The notes under the pieces are model-generated. The model saw nothing but the letters and a program-made list of their open reading frames with translations. It did no database searches and had not been told where the DNA came from. From Pseudanabaena sp. ABRG5-3 (lineage in GTDB: Bacteria > Cyanobacteriota > Cyanobacteriia > Pseudanabaenales > Pseudanabaenaceae), in the NCBI RefSeq assembly GCF_003967015.1, contig NZ_AP017560.1, positions 3,408,048-3,472,047 on the forward strand: a stretch of 64,000 nucleotides of DNA, given 5' to 3'. The position numbers and the translations under genes are program-made. The number at the start of each line of letters is the position of its first letter. Positions within the stretch are counted from its first letter, which is position 1. Positions 34,713 to 42,293 of this stretch are shown here, piece by piece.

Positions 34713-36572
34713 ATGCAGAAAGTCTTCGCGTTCTTCCGAAGCCTAATTCAGGTTACTTCCTTTTGGCAAGAAAACCGCGTTTTTCTGCGAGAGTTCAAGT
34801 ATTTTGGGGATATAGCCGTTCTTGCGGTTATATTCTCTTTTTTAGGCGCAGTTTTTGAAGGGGCTGCTCTTGTTGTTATCAACTCATTTCTACAGGTTTT
34901 AACTAATCCAACCAATAGTTCGATCAATCTAGGATTTGACTGGCTAAATTTATGGGTGTTTAGCCCAACAACTAGTACAAACGATCGCATTGCCCGTCTA
35001 GGATTTTTAGTAATTCTCTTGGCTTGGATGCGATCGCTATTTGCCTACTTGGGGCCAGTATACGCCAAACTAACCGATGCTTCTTTTGCTGATCGAATGC
35101 GCAAGTCGATGTTTGAGCAGTTAATTAGCTTAAGTCTTAGCTATTATTCTCAAACTCGCTCAGGAGACTTAGTAAACTGCCTCAATAATGAGATTGCGAC
35201 GATCCAAAGAGGTTTTGGTGCGGTTTCTAACTTTGCGATTAGAGGCTCAACTCTGTTGGTTTATATCGCTGCCATGTTTTTAATCTCTTGGCAGTTATCG
35301 ATCGCTGCACTTGTGCTTTTTGGGATGCTATCCGTATTTATATCCAGTTTTGTGGTGCGGGTAAGAGAGGCTAGTTTCCCCGTGTCACAGGCGGGGGCTG
35401 ATTTTACTTCTAGTGGCATTGAATTAATTAGTGCAATGCGAACAATTCAAACCTCAGCTACCCAGAATTTTGAGAGAGTCCGTTTCTATAAGGTATCCGA
35501 AAGAGTTAAACAAGCCCTATTTCGACTGAATAAATCTGTCGATTTGATTCGTCCCCTTGCAGAAGCAATTTCTACCACAATTTTAATTTGCGTAATTGTA
35601 GCTGCTTTTTTTGCTTTTGTGAGTAGTGGTCAGCTACAAACAGCATCATTGCTAACTTTTATGTTCATTCTCTTTAGAATGATGCCTTTAGTTGAGCAAG
35701 TAAATGGATTGCGAGTGGAAATCGGCTCCTATGGTGGTTCCCTTGCTAGATTGAGAGCTGTTTTAAGTACAGAAGACAAAATTTATCTCAAAGATGGAGA
35801 ATTAGAATTTACTCATCTTAAGGATTCGATCGATTTTTGTGCTGTTGATTTTAGTTACAACTCCACTGACAAGCCTGTATTACATGACATTAATCTATCG
35901 ATCAAACAGGGAGAAACTACGGCTCTAGTAGGTAGTTCAGGGGCGGGGAAAACTACTTTAGCGGATTTAGTGCCAAGATTATACGATCCTACCAATGGTG
36001 CAATTTTTATTGATGGAATCGACTTAAAGGATCTGCAAATTAGTTCTTTACGCCGCAAAATGGCAATTGTGAGTCAAAATACTTTCATCTTCAATGCTTC
36101 TGTACGCTATAACATCGCCTATGGGTTAGACAACAGTAATATTAATGAAGAGTCATTGATAGATGCAGCCCGCCAAGCTAATGCCCTTGATTTTATTTTG
36201 GATATGCCACAGGGATTTGACACTGTACTTGGCGATCGCGGCGTGCGTCTATCTGGTGGTCAATGTCAAAGAATTGCGATCGCCAGAGCCTTACTCCGCA
36301 AACCTGATATCTTGATTTTGGATGAAGCGACAAGTGCACTTGATTCTGTGACGGAACGATTGATTCAAGAATCGCTGGATCGACTATCTAAAGGATGTAC
36401 TGTAATTGCGATCGCTCATCGCCTTTCGACGATCGCTAATGCGGATAAAGTGGTGGTTTTGGAACAGGGTAGGATCGTTGAGCAGGGTAAATATCAGGAA
36501 CTAATTGAGAGAAAGGGTGCTTTATGGAAATATCATCAGATGCAAAATTCTGGCTCTAATTTAAACGCATAA
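34713..36572 (+). CDS. ABC exporter (MsbA-type, half transporter)
   Basis: 619 residues: membrane domain of about six helices (1-335) fused to an ABC ATPase (about 370-610). Walker A GSSGAGKTTLADLVPR, Q loop VSQNTFIFNASV, signature LSGGQCQRIAIARALL, Walker B ILILDEATSALD and H-switch IAIAHRLS are all intact. It should function as a homodimer exporting lipid, glycolipid or peptide. The pheS stop is only 19 bases upstream and an ABC-2 permease follows, which fits polysaccharide or lipid export, but the substrate is unknown. Confidence 0.92.
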   Translation: MQKVFAFFRSLIQVTSFWQENRVFLREFKYFGDIAVLAVIFSFLGAVFEGAALVVINSFLQVLTNPTNSSINLGFDWLNLWVFSPTTSTNDRIARLGFLVILLAWMRSLFAYLGPVYAKLTDASFADRMRKSMFEQLISLSLSYYSQTRSGDLVNCLNNEIATIQRGFGAVSNFAIRGSTLLVYIAAMFLISWQLSIAALVLFGMLSVFISSFVVRVREASFPVSQAGADFTSSGIELISAMRTIQTSATQNFERVRFYKVSERVKQALFRLNKSVDLIRPLAEAISTTILICVIVAAFFAFVSSGQLQTASLLTFMFILFRMMPLVEQVNGLRVEIGSYGGSLARLRAVLSTEDKIYLKDGELEFTHLKDSIDFCAVDFSYNSTDKPVLHDINLSIKQGETTALVGSSGAGKTTLADLVPRLYDPTNGAIFIDGIDLKDLQISSLRRKMAIVSQNTFIFNASVRYNIAYGLDNSNINEESLIDAARQANALDFILDMPQGFDTVLGDRGVRLSGGQCQRIAIARALLRKPDILILDEATSALDSVTERLIQESLDRLSKGCTVIAIAHRLSTIANADKVVVLEQGRIVEQGKYQELIERKGALWKYHQMQNSGSNLNA

Positions 36573-36610
36573 ATTTCTAAAATTTCCAGTTGAACTTCAA
36601 ACCTAAAGCG

Positions 36611-37453
36611 ATGAATGAACCAAGTACTGCTTCACAGAAAGAGCTAATTATTGAGGCTGGCAGGACAGAAAGCCAGTATTGGAAGGATTTATGGCGCTAT
36701 CGAGAGTTGTTTTATTTTTTGGCTTGGCGAGATATCTTGGTGCGCTATAAACAAACAGCGATCGGCATTGTTTGGGCTTTGATTAGACCATTTTTGACGA
36801 TGGTTGTTTTTACAGTCGTCTTTGGTCAACTGGCGAAACTACCTTCTCATGGAGTTCCCTATCCTATCCTTGTTTTTGCGGGGATGTTACCTTGGCAATT
36901 CTTTTCTAATGCCTTAAGTGAATGTAGCAATAGCTTGATTGGGAATGCTAATTTGATTTCTAAAGTATATTTTCCCAGATTGATTGTGCCTACGAGTGCA
37001 GTTATCGTTAGTTTTGTGGACTTTCTCATTTCAGGGATAATTCTGTTGGGATTAATGGCATGGTACAACTTTGTTCCTGATTGGCGGATTTTGACCTTGC
37101 CAATTTTTATTTTGATTGCCTGTGCAGCTTCGATGGGCGTTGGTCTCTGGTTAGCGGCTTTGAATGTACAATATCGAGATTTTCGATTTGTGGTTCCTTT
37201 CATTATCCAATTTGGTCTATATATTTCTCCAGTCGGCTTTAGTAGCAGTATTGTGCCAGAGCAATGGCGTTTACTTTACTCATTAAATCCGATGGTAGGT
37301 GTGATTGATGGCTTCCGTTGGGCAATTCTGGGTGGGCAATCTACGATTTATCTATCAGGATTTCTCCTTTCCTTAACACTTGTCTTTCTGTTGCTTTGGA
37401 GTGGAATTTGGTACTTCAGAAAAATGGAAAAAACATTTGCTGATGTAATTTAA
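36611..37453 (+). CDS. ABC-2 type (Wzm-like) polysaccharide export permease
   Basis: 280 residues from the ATG at 36611. A TTG at 36590 in frame would add seven residues; neither has a clear ribosome site. It has six membrane segments. WRDILVRYKQTAIGIVWALI and the TVVFGQLAKLPSHGVPYPIL segment are classical of the ABC-2 permease of O-antigen/teichoic-acid exporters. The partner ATPase (Wzt-like) that normally follows is absent; a terminator and cobB on the other strand come instead. The MsbA-type exporter just upstream may share its operon. An ATPase must come from elsewhere. Confidence 0.85.
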   Translation: MNEPSTASQKELIIEAGRTESQYWKDLWRYRELFYFLAWRDILVRYKQTAIGIVWALIRPFLTMVVFTVVFGQLAKLPSHGVPYPILVFAGMLPWQFFSNALSECSNSLIGNANLISKVYFPRLIVPTSAVIVSFVDFLISGIILLGLMAWYNFVPDWRILTLPIFILIACAASMGVGLWLAALNVQYRDFRFVVPFIIQFGLYISPVGFSSSIVPEQWRLLYSLNPMVGVIDGFRWAILGGQSTIYLSGFLLSLTLVFLLLWSGIWYFRKMEKTFADVI

Positions 37454-37454
37454 T

Positions 37455-37483
37455 GTAAAGACAACGCAATGCGTTGTCTTTAC
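37455..37483 (+). terminator. Terminator after the ABC-2 permease
   Basis: 14-bp perfect arms GTAAAGACAACGCA/TGCGTTGTCTTTAC (37455-37468, 37470-37483), starting two bases after the stop. Confidence 0.75.
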
Positions 37484-37495
37484 TCTTATGGGCTT

Positions 37496-37572
37496 GTATG
37501 TTAGGACACGAAGCTCAAGCAAGGAGATGGTGGCGCGAAGCACCACCATCTCCTTGCTTGGTGATAGCTATA
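37496..37572. repeat. Family-B palindrome (copy B3) overlapping the cobB 3' end
   Basis: 17-bp arms 37516-37532 and 37544-37560 (CAAGCAAGGAGATGGTG and its complement), core GGCGC-GAA-GCACC with one changed base. Ends TTAGGACA (about 37501) and GATAGCTATA (about 37563-37572). The cobB reading frame passes through it and stops inside it. Confidence 0.8.
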
Positions 37573-38960
37573 CAATTCGCCAAAAATCTTTTTAAAAGAT
37601 GGGTTTGTGCGCCGAAATGGAGATGGGTATAGGAGGCATGAACTTGATACTTTTGCCAGCCTTCATTGGGATAATGCAAATGTGATTCATAACCTTGCAA
37701 AGCATATAAGGGGCGATCGCAGATTTCTGTTAAAGATGAGCGATGAAATTCGTGTCCCCAAAGGCGATCGCCTTTATTCATCAAAGGACTATCTTGGAGG
37801 GCGATCGCCTGTCGATAGCCGAGGGTCAAGCGCTTTCCCATTTTTGCTGCTGTTGGCAAAATATTCACCATTGGAAAAGATTGTTCTTGAAAATCAACAA
37901 TGCGATCGCATAGGTACATTAAGCCACCACATTCAGCATAGGTTGGTATTCCTGAAATAATTGCCTTGTGAACTGATGCTCTAGCATCTTTATTTTCTGC
38001 TAATTCCGCCGCAAATACTTCAGGAAATCCACCACCAAAGTATAAGCCTTGAACATTTTCGGGTAAAGCGCGATCACTAATGGGACTCCAAGGAACTAAG
38101 TCGGCTCCCATTTCTCGAAATAAATCAAGATTGTCGGCATAGTAAAAACTAAAGGCTTTGTCTTGGGCGATCGCAATCCGAATTTTGTCCTTACCCCCAA
38201 TTCCTTTCCCTATGGAAGAGGGAAGTAAGACTTGCTCCCCCTCTCTTGCAGGGATGGGGGCTGGGGGATGAGTTTTTTCCATTAAGGGCAATAACTTCTC
38301 CCAATCAAAGCAAGTTTCCCCTAGATGGGCTAAGCGCTCAATAATGCCATCGAGATCGGACATTTCCGCAGTGGGGACTAGTCCTAAATGGCGATCGGGT
38401 ATAGAGATATCATCTTGACGACGCAGCACTCCTAAAATTGGTAAATTTAAAGGCTCAAGGGCTTGGGTTAGGAGTTCTAAATGGCGATCGCTGCCAACGC
38501 GATTGAGAACTACACCTGCAATCTGAATGCGGGGATCGAAGGTGCGATATCCGTGGGCGATTGCCGCAATGGAGCGAGAAGTACTGGCACAGTTGAGAAT
38601 GAGAACTACTGGTGCATTTAGCAATCGGGCAATATGGGCGGTGCTGGCGGTATCATCATGTCCTGTCGCACCATCGAATAGACCCATCACTCCTTCAATA
38701 AGCGCATATTTTGTGGTTTGAGAATGTTTGGTAAAGCATGACTTTACATAGGATTCAGAAGTGAGGACGGGATCGAGGTTGCGACATGCTAATCCTGTAA
38801 TGTAGGAATGGAACATCGGATCGATGTAATCTGGTCCAACTTTAAAGGATTGTACTGGGCTTTGCTCAGATGGCGATCGCGCTTTCAGTGCTGCTAAGAG
38901 CGCCAAAGTTACTGTGGTTTTCCCCACCCCACTACGTTCACCTGCGATAATAATTGCCAT
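37515..38960 (-). CDS. cobB: Cobyrinate a,c-diamide synthase
   Basis: 481 residues, CbiA/CobB family. It amidates the a and c side chains of (hydrogeno)cobyrinate with glutamine and ATP in cobalamin synthesis. ATPase motif MAIIIAGERSGVGKTTVTLAL and VGPDYIDPMFH are at the start. The glutaminase part has YAECGGLMYLCD with the active Cys. Two oddities: an in-frame Pro/Gly/Glu insertion (about residues 228-260, THPPAPIPAREGEQVLL), derived from a dispersed repeat, and a C-terminal tail (ITKQGDGGASRHHLLA) encoded by palindrome B3. The latter is likely non-native. The tail and insertion are easy to check in related genomes. Confidence 0.93.
   Translation of the reverse strand: MAIIIAGERSGVGKTTVTLALLAALKARSPSEQSPVQSFKVGPDYIDPMFHSYITGLACRNLDPVLTSESYVKSCFTKHSQTTKYALIEGVMGLFDGATGHDDTASTAHIARLLNAPVVLILNCASTSRSIAAIAHGYRTFDPRIQIAGVVLNRVGSDRHLELLTQALEPLNLPILGVLRRQDDISIPDRHLGLVPTAEMSDLDGIIERLAHLGETCFDWEKLLPLMEKTHPPAPIPAREGEQVLLPSSIGKGIGGKDKIRIAIAQDKAFSFYYADNLDLFREMGADLVPWSPISDRALPENVQGLYFGGGFPEVFAAELAENKDARASVHKAIISGIPTYAECGGLMYLCDRIVDFQEQSFPMVNILPTAAKMGKRLTLGYRQAIALQDSPLMNKGDRLWGHEFHRSSLTEICDRPLYALQGYESHLHYPNEGWQKYQVHASYTHLHFGAQTHLLKRFLANCIAITKQGDGGASRHHLLA
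38190..38274. repeat. GC-rich dispersed repeat inserted in cobB
   Basis: Rich in CCCC/GGGG runs; shares the exact 16-mer GGGGCTGGGGGATGAG (38257-38272) with cobN (47158-47173). It encodes the low-complexity segment THPPAPIPAREGEQ in cobB. The cobB frame is kept. Confidence 0.75.
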
Positions 38961-39111
38961 GTTTGATTTCTATTGATGCCGCTACTGAGTTTCGGTATTT
39001 CTATTGTAGGACAACTACTTGGCTATAAAAATGTATTAAAAATCTGTGGTAAATACTGCACGTGTTCCACAAGTTTTGTTTTTATCGCAGTGAAAGTTTT
39101 GCTTAGGATAT

Positions 39112-39166
39112 AAAACCCAAATAAACAAAGACGATACTTCGCGCCGACTTTGTTTATTTGGGTTTT
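39112..39166. repeat. Family-B palindrome (copy B4)
   Basis: 19-bp perfect arms AAAACCCAAATAAACAAAG (39112-39130) and its complement (39148-39166), flanked by TTAGGATATA on the left and TTGTCCTAGCTAT on the right. The interior contains CTTCGCGCC, the family-B core in decayed form. Confidence 0.8.
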
Positions 39167-39195
39167 GATTTGTCCTAGCTATCTCTTTCATTGCT

Positions 39196-39305
39196 ATAAG
39201 TAGCTAGGCATAATATAAAACCAGAGCCAAAACCTGTGGCGCACGTGCAGCGTGCGCCACAGGTTTTGGCTCTGGTTTTATATTTAATTGCGCCCACTGA
39301 CTTAT
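39196..39305. repeat. Family-A MITE-like element (copy A3)
   Basis: 110 bp. Ends ATAAGTAGCTAGGCATAATA and AATTGCGCCCACTGACTTAT; inner palindrome built on AGAGCCAAAACCTGTGGCGC and its complement. The orientation is opposite to A4. Confidence 0.85.
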
Positions 39306-39581
39306 CTAGATTGATGATGGAAATAAAGATATTTTAACTTTAATTGTAATTGAAGTATTTATAGTTAAACATCATCATTTTTATGTTGTAAATATTTGCG
39401 ATTATTAATATTCCTGATATATACATGGATAAACGGTTAAAAATTATTCTTACAATGAAAATTTTTAACTAAATTGGTAATTATATAGTTAAATTGTTGT
39501 ACCTGAGAATTGATGATTAAGCACTGATAATAAGAGTAAATACTTATTTGAAACATGTTTTCATATAACTTTGCTCACACA

Positions 39582-39685
39582 TAAGTAGGTGGGCGCAATT
39601 AAATATAAAACCCAAAAACCTGTGGCGATCGCTGCGCGTGCGCCACAGGTTTTGGCTCTGGTTTTATATTATGCCTAGCTACTTA
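39582..39685. repeat. Family-A MITE-like element (copy A4)
   Basis: About 104 bp, opposite in orientation to A3. Left end TAAGTAGGTGGGCGCAATT, right end ATGCCTAGCTACTTA. The core has changed to GGCGATCGCTGCGCGTGCGCC, so the palindrome has drifted and gained a HIP1-like GCGATCGC-type string. Confidence 0.85.
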
Positions 39686-39739
39686 GCATTATTTATCTAA
39701 TTGCTGAAAAATTTTGAATATACGAATTAAGGGGAATAT

Positions 39740-41848
39740 ATGAAAATTAGTAAAAAAGTGGTATTGGGGTATATTTCTGTATCTGTATTGACTGGCATTT
39801 TAGGCTTTAGAGGTTATCAAAGCATCGAAGATGTAAGTAGAGATTTTAATATTGTCGTCACAAGAACTTTACCGATTACTACTGATCTCAAAGACCTTAA
39901 AATTCACTCCTCTAGAATAGTCTCATCAACAGCCGAGTATTTGACGATTTCTATCCGTTCTTCGGAACTAAAAAACTCTGTGGCAGTAATTAAAGCTTTA
40001 GAAGTCGAAGAAAAACTACTAAAAGAAGATGGGATTGAAAAATATGATCAAACCTTTGAGATTTACAAATCCCTATCGATAAACTTTACTCCTGAACAGA
40101 TGGAAAGCTTTAAAGCGATCGCAAATTCTGGCAAAAAATTAAAGAAATCTAGCTTAAAACTTATTTCTGCACAAAAAAAAGGTATTAGTCAGGATGAACT
40201 TTTTGATCTAAAAGAGCAACAGGAAAATATAGAGCAAGAATTGGAAGGGGAGATTAATCGCGCTCTCAAGCTTAAGGATGATAATCTAGATTCTATCCAA
40301 AACCACGTGTCTGACAAAATCTCCGAATCCAGTAAAATTGTACTTATTGGGTATATCAGTATCTTCTTCGGTTGCTTAGCACTTGGCATTTATCTTGCTA
40401 TCACCCTTGATAAAAGACTAACAGAATTAGTACAAGCAACTCAAAAGATTAGTGAAGGCTCATGGGATGTTTCACTTCCACCAATTGCGAATGATGAACT
40501 TGGTCAGCTTACTCAAAGCTTTAGAAGGATGACTACCCAACTACAAAACTCCTTTAATATTTTAGAAGAAAGGGTAGAAGAGCGTACTCAGCAATTGCAG
40601 ATAGAACGAAACAATCTCCAGAAACAACTACTACAGGAACAGATCGTATTACAAATTATTGAGCAGCTTCGTAAAACATTTCAGTTGAATTTTGAATCGG
40701 TTGTGGTTAATATTCGTGAGGCAATTCAATGCGATCGCGTAGCAATTTTACAACTCCAAGATAGTTCACAACCATCCCTAGTTGTCGATTCTATGGCTGA
40801 ATCTATGCGTAAACTGTCTACAGACAATTTGTTGCCACATCAACTTGATGCGATTGATTTCTCTCCTAAAGTACTAGAGCGATTACAGTCGGGAGGGCTT
40901 CAGATTGGCGAGAATATGAATGGACAAAACTCTAGTTATCTTTTGGTACCAGTTTTTATTGAGGAGCGTCTTTGGGGATTCTTAGCGACTTATTTCTATC
41001 AACAGTCACATATTTGGGAAGAGGGGGAGATATCAATTTTGAAACAAATAGCATCTCAGATGAGTATATCTCTTAAAAAACGGAATTTATTCTTAGAACT
41101 TTCAGTATCTAAGGAAAAGGCCGAAGCCGCTAATCGAGCAAAAAGTGAATTCCTTTCTATAATGAGTCATGAAATTCGTACTCCTATGAATGTAGTTATG
41201 GGTATGTCAGAGTTGTTACATTCGACTACCCTCAATCAAGAGCAGAAAGATTTTATAAAGGCAATTCAAGATGGAGGAAATACTCTCCTTGCTTTAATCG
41301 ATGACATTCTTGATTTCTCTCAAATTGAAGCGGATCGTATCGAACTGCAACCCGTAACATTTGAACTATCTGAATTCTTAAAGAATAGTATTGATATCCT
41401 CAAGTTTCGGGCTGAGCAGAAAAATCTGCAACTAGATATGGTTATCGATCCGATCTTACCGCCTGCTTATGTAGGTGATGCTCATCGTCTCAGACAGATT
41501 TTAATCAATCTATTAAGTAATGCAATCAAGTTTACTCAATATGGGAAAGTTGGCGTTACTGTAGATTTTGTAGAACGAGATGGAGATATTTATACGCTTC
41601 GTTTCAATGTTTCTGATACTGGAATCGGCATTTCTCCTGAACATTTAGACAAGCTATTTCAACCCTTTGTGCTGGTAGATTCTTCCTTAAGTAGAAGTTT
41701 TAGTGGTAGTGGCTTAGGGCTAGCGATTAGTAAACGGCTAACTGACAAAATGGGTGGGGAAATAACAGTAAAATCATTACTGGGGCAGGGATCAACTTTT
41801 TCTTTTACAGTGAAATTACCAGTTGCTCCATCGGTGCGATCGCTATAG
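39740..41848 (+). CDS. Membrane-bound sensor histidine kinase
   Basis: 702 residues. An N-terminal membrane helix (about 7-22) is followed by a helical extracytoplasmic four-helix-bundle-like sensor (about 25-195), a second helix (about 198-222) and HAMP (about 225-280). A GAF-like domain (about 310-455), HisKA with [14 protein letters not shown] (His477) and HATPase_c with [16 protein letters not shown] and GSGLGLAI follow. No receiver domain. Hence a partner regulator elsewhere must accept the phosphate. AAGGGG is the ribosome site just before the ATG. The kinase sits between cobB and cobN, and its 3' end is followed by a decayed cobN fragment. Confidence 0.93.
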   Translation: MKISKKVVLGYISVSVLTGILGFRGYQSIEDVSRDFNIVVTRTLPITTDLKDLKIHSSRIVSSTAEYLTISIRSSELKNSVAVIKALEVEEKLLKEDGIEKYDQTFEIYKSLSINFTPEQMESFKAIANSGKKLKKSSLKLISAQKKGISQDELFDLKEQQENIEQELEGEINRALKLKDDNLDSIQNHVSDKISESSKIVLIGYISIFFGCLALGIYLAITLDKRLTELVQATQKISEGSWDVSLPPIANDELGQLTQSFRRMTTQLQNSFNILEERVEERTQQLQIERNNLQKQLLQEQIVLQIIEQLRKTFQLNFESVVVNIREAIQCDRVAILQLQDSSQPSLVVDSMAESMRKLSTDNLLPHQLDAIDFSPKVLERLQSGGLQIGENMNGQNSSYLLVPVFIEERLWGFLATYFYQQSHIWEEGEISILKQIASQMSISLKKRNLFLELSVSKEKAEAANRAKSEFLSIMSHEIRTPMNVVMGMSELLHSTTLNQEQKDFIKAIQDGGNTLLALIDDILDFSQIEADRIELQPVTFELSEFLKNSIDILKFRAEQKNLQLDMVIDPILPPAYVGDAHRLRQILINLLSNAIKFTQYGKVGVTVDFVERDGDIYTLRFNVSDTGIGISPEHLDKLFQPFVLVDSSLSRSFSGSGLGLAISKRLTDKMGGEITVKSLLGQGSTFSFTVKLPVAPSVRSL

Positions 41849-41880
41849 GAGAATGTCAAGTAATGACCATGCCATAATAG

Positions 41881-42178
41881 TTTTGTTGATCAGCAACCTG
41901 CACCGATTGTGATCATTACTGCTGCTGATACGGATATCAAAACCCTTGCAGCCGCTACTGCCCAGTCACCTGAAAATTTTCCGCAGATTCGGGTAGTAAA
42001 TGTCTTGCAGTTGCAGCAACAAATTGCGATCAATACCTATGCCGAGGAGGTTTTGGTGATCGCTAAAGTAATGATTTTTAGATTGTTTGGAAAATGTTTT
42101 GGTTTTAGTTTTAGCGATCGCAAAGACAAAAAATTATTAAGGAATTGGGGGATACTCAATACTTACAGCAGACAATAA
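41881..42178 (+). pseudogene. cobN: Duplicated, decayed 5' fragment of cobN
   Basis: Bases 41881 to about 42090 align without gaps to 44767-44976 in cobN (offset 2886). By eye the first 160 bases are about 90% identical. The frame VDQQPAPIVIITAADTD is the same as cobN residues about 21-37. The match fades after AEEVL, and the frame continues into unrelated sequence to a stop at 42178. No ATG or ribosome site lies at its start, as the upstream part is missing. It starts about 30 bases after the kinase stop. A reading frame remains open, so it could yield a short peptide from the GTG at 41909, but this is doubtful. Confidence 0.85.
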
Positions 42179-42293
42179 ATAAAACATTTTGATATTAAGT
42201 AAGATGCGATCGCTTGCCACTAAATTAAGCAGTTTGCTCACTTCCCTATCAATAGAAAAATTTAACTAGTAAGTTTTTTGCAAGTATTGGATT

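Larger units (their letters stand above)
38961..39739. other. Gene-free stretch made mostly of repeats
   Basis: 779 bases between the divergent cobB and kinase genes. Contains one family-B unit, two family-A units and about 270 bases of very AT-rich sequence (39306-39580) with no gene. Promoters for both genes should be here, but the repeats make them hard to define. Confidence 0.6.

Noticed and set aside
39306-39580. Possible promoter or small RNA in AT-rich stretch between repeats
   Set aside because: No distinctive motif or hairpin beyond AT-richness.
41909-42178. Separate small protein from the cobN fragment
   Set aside because: It begins inside homologous cobN sequence, lacks a ribosome site and upstream start, and ends in unrelated sequence. 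A pseudogene fragment fits better.
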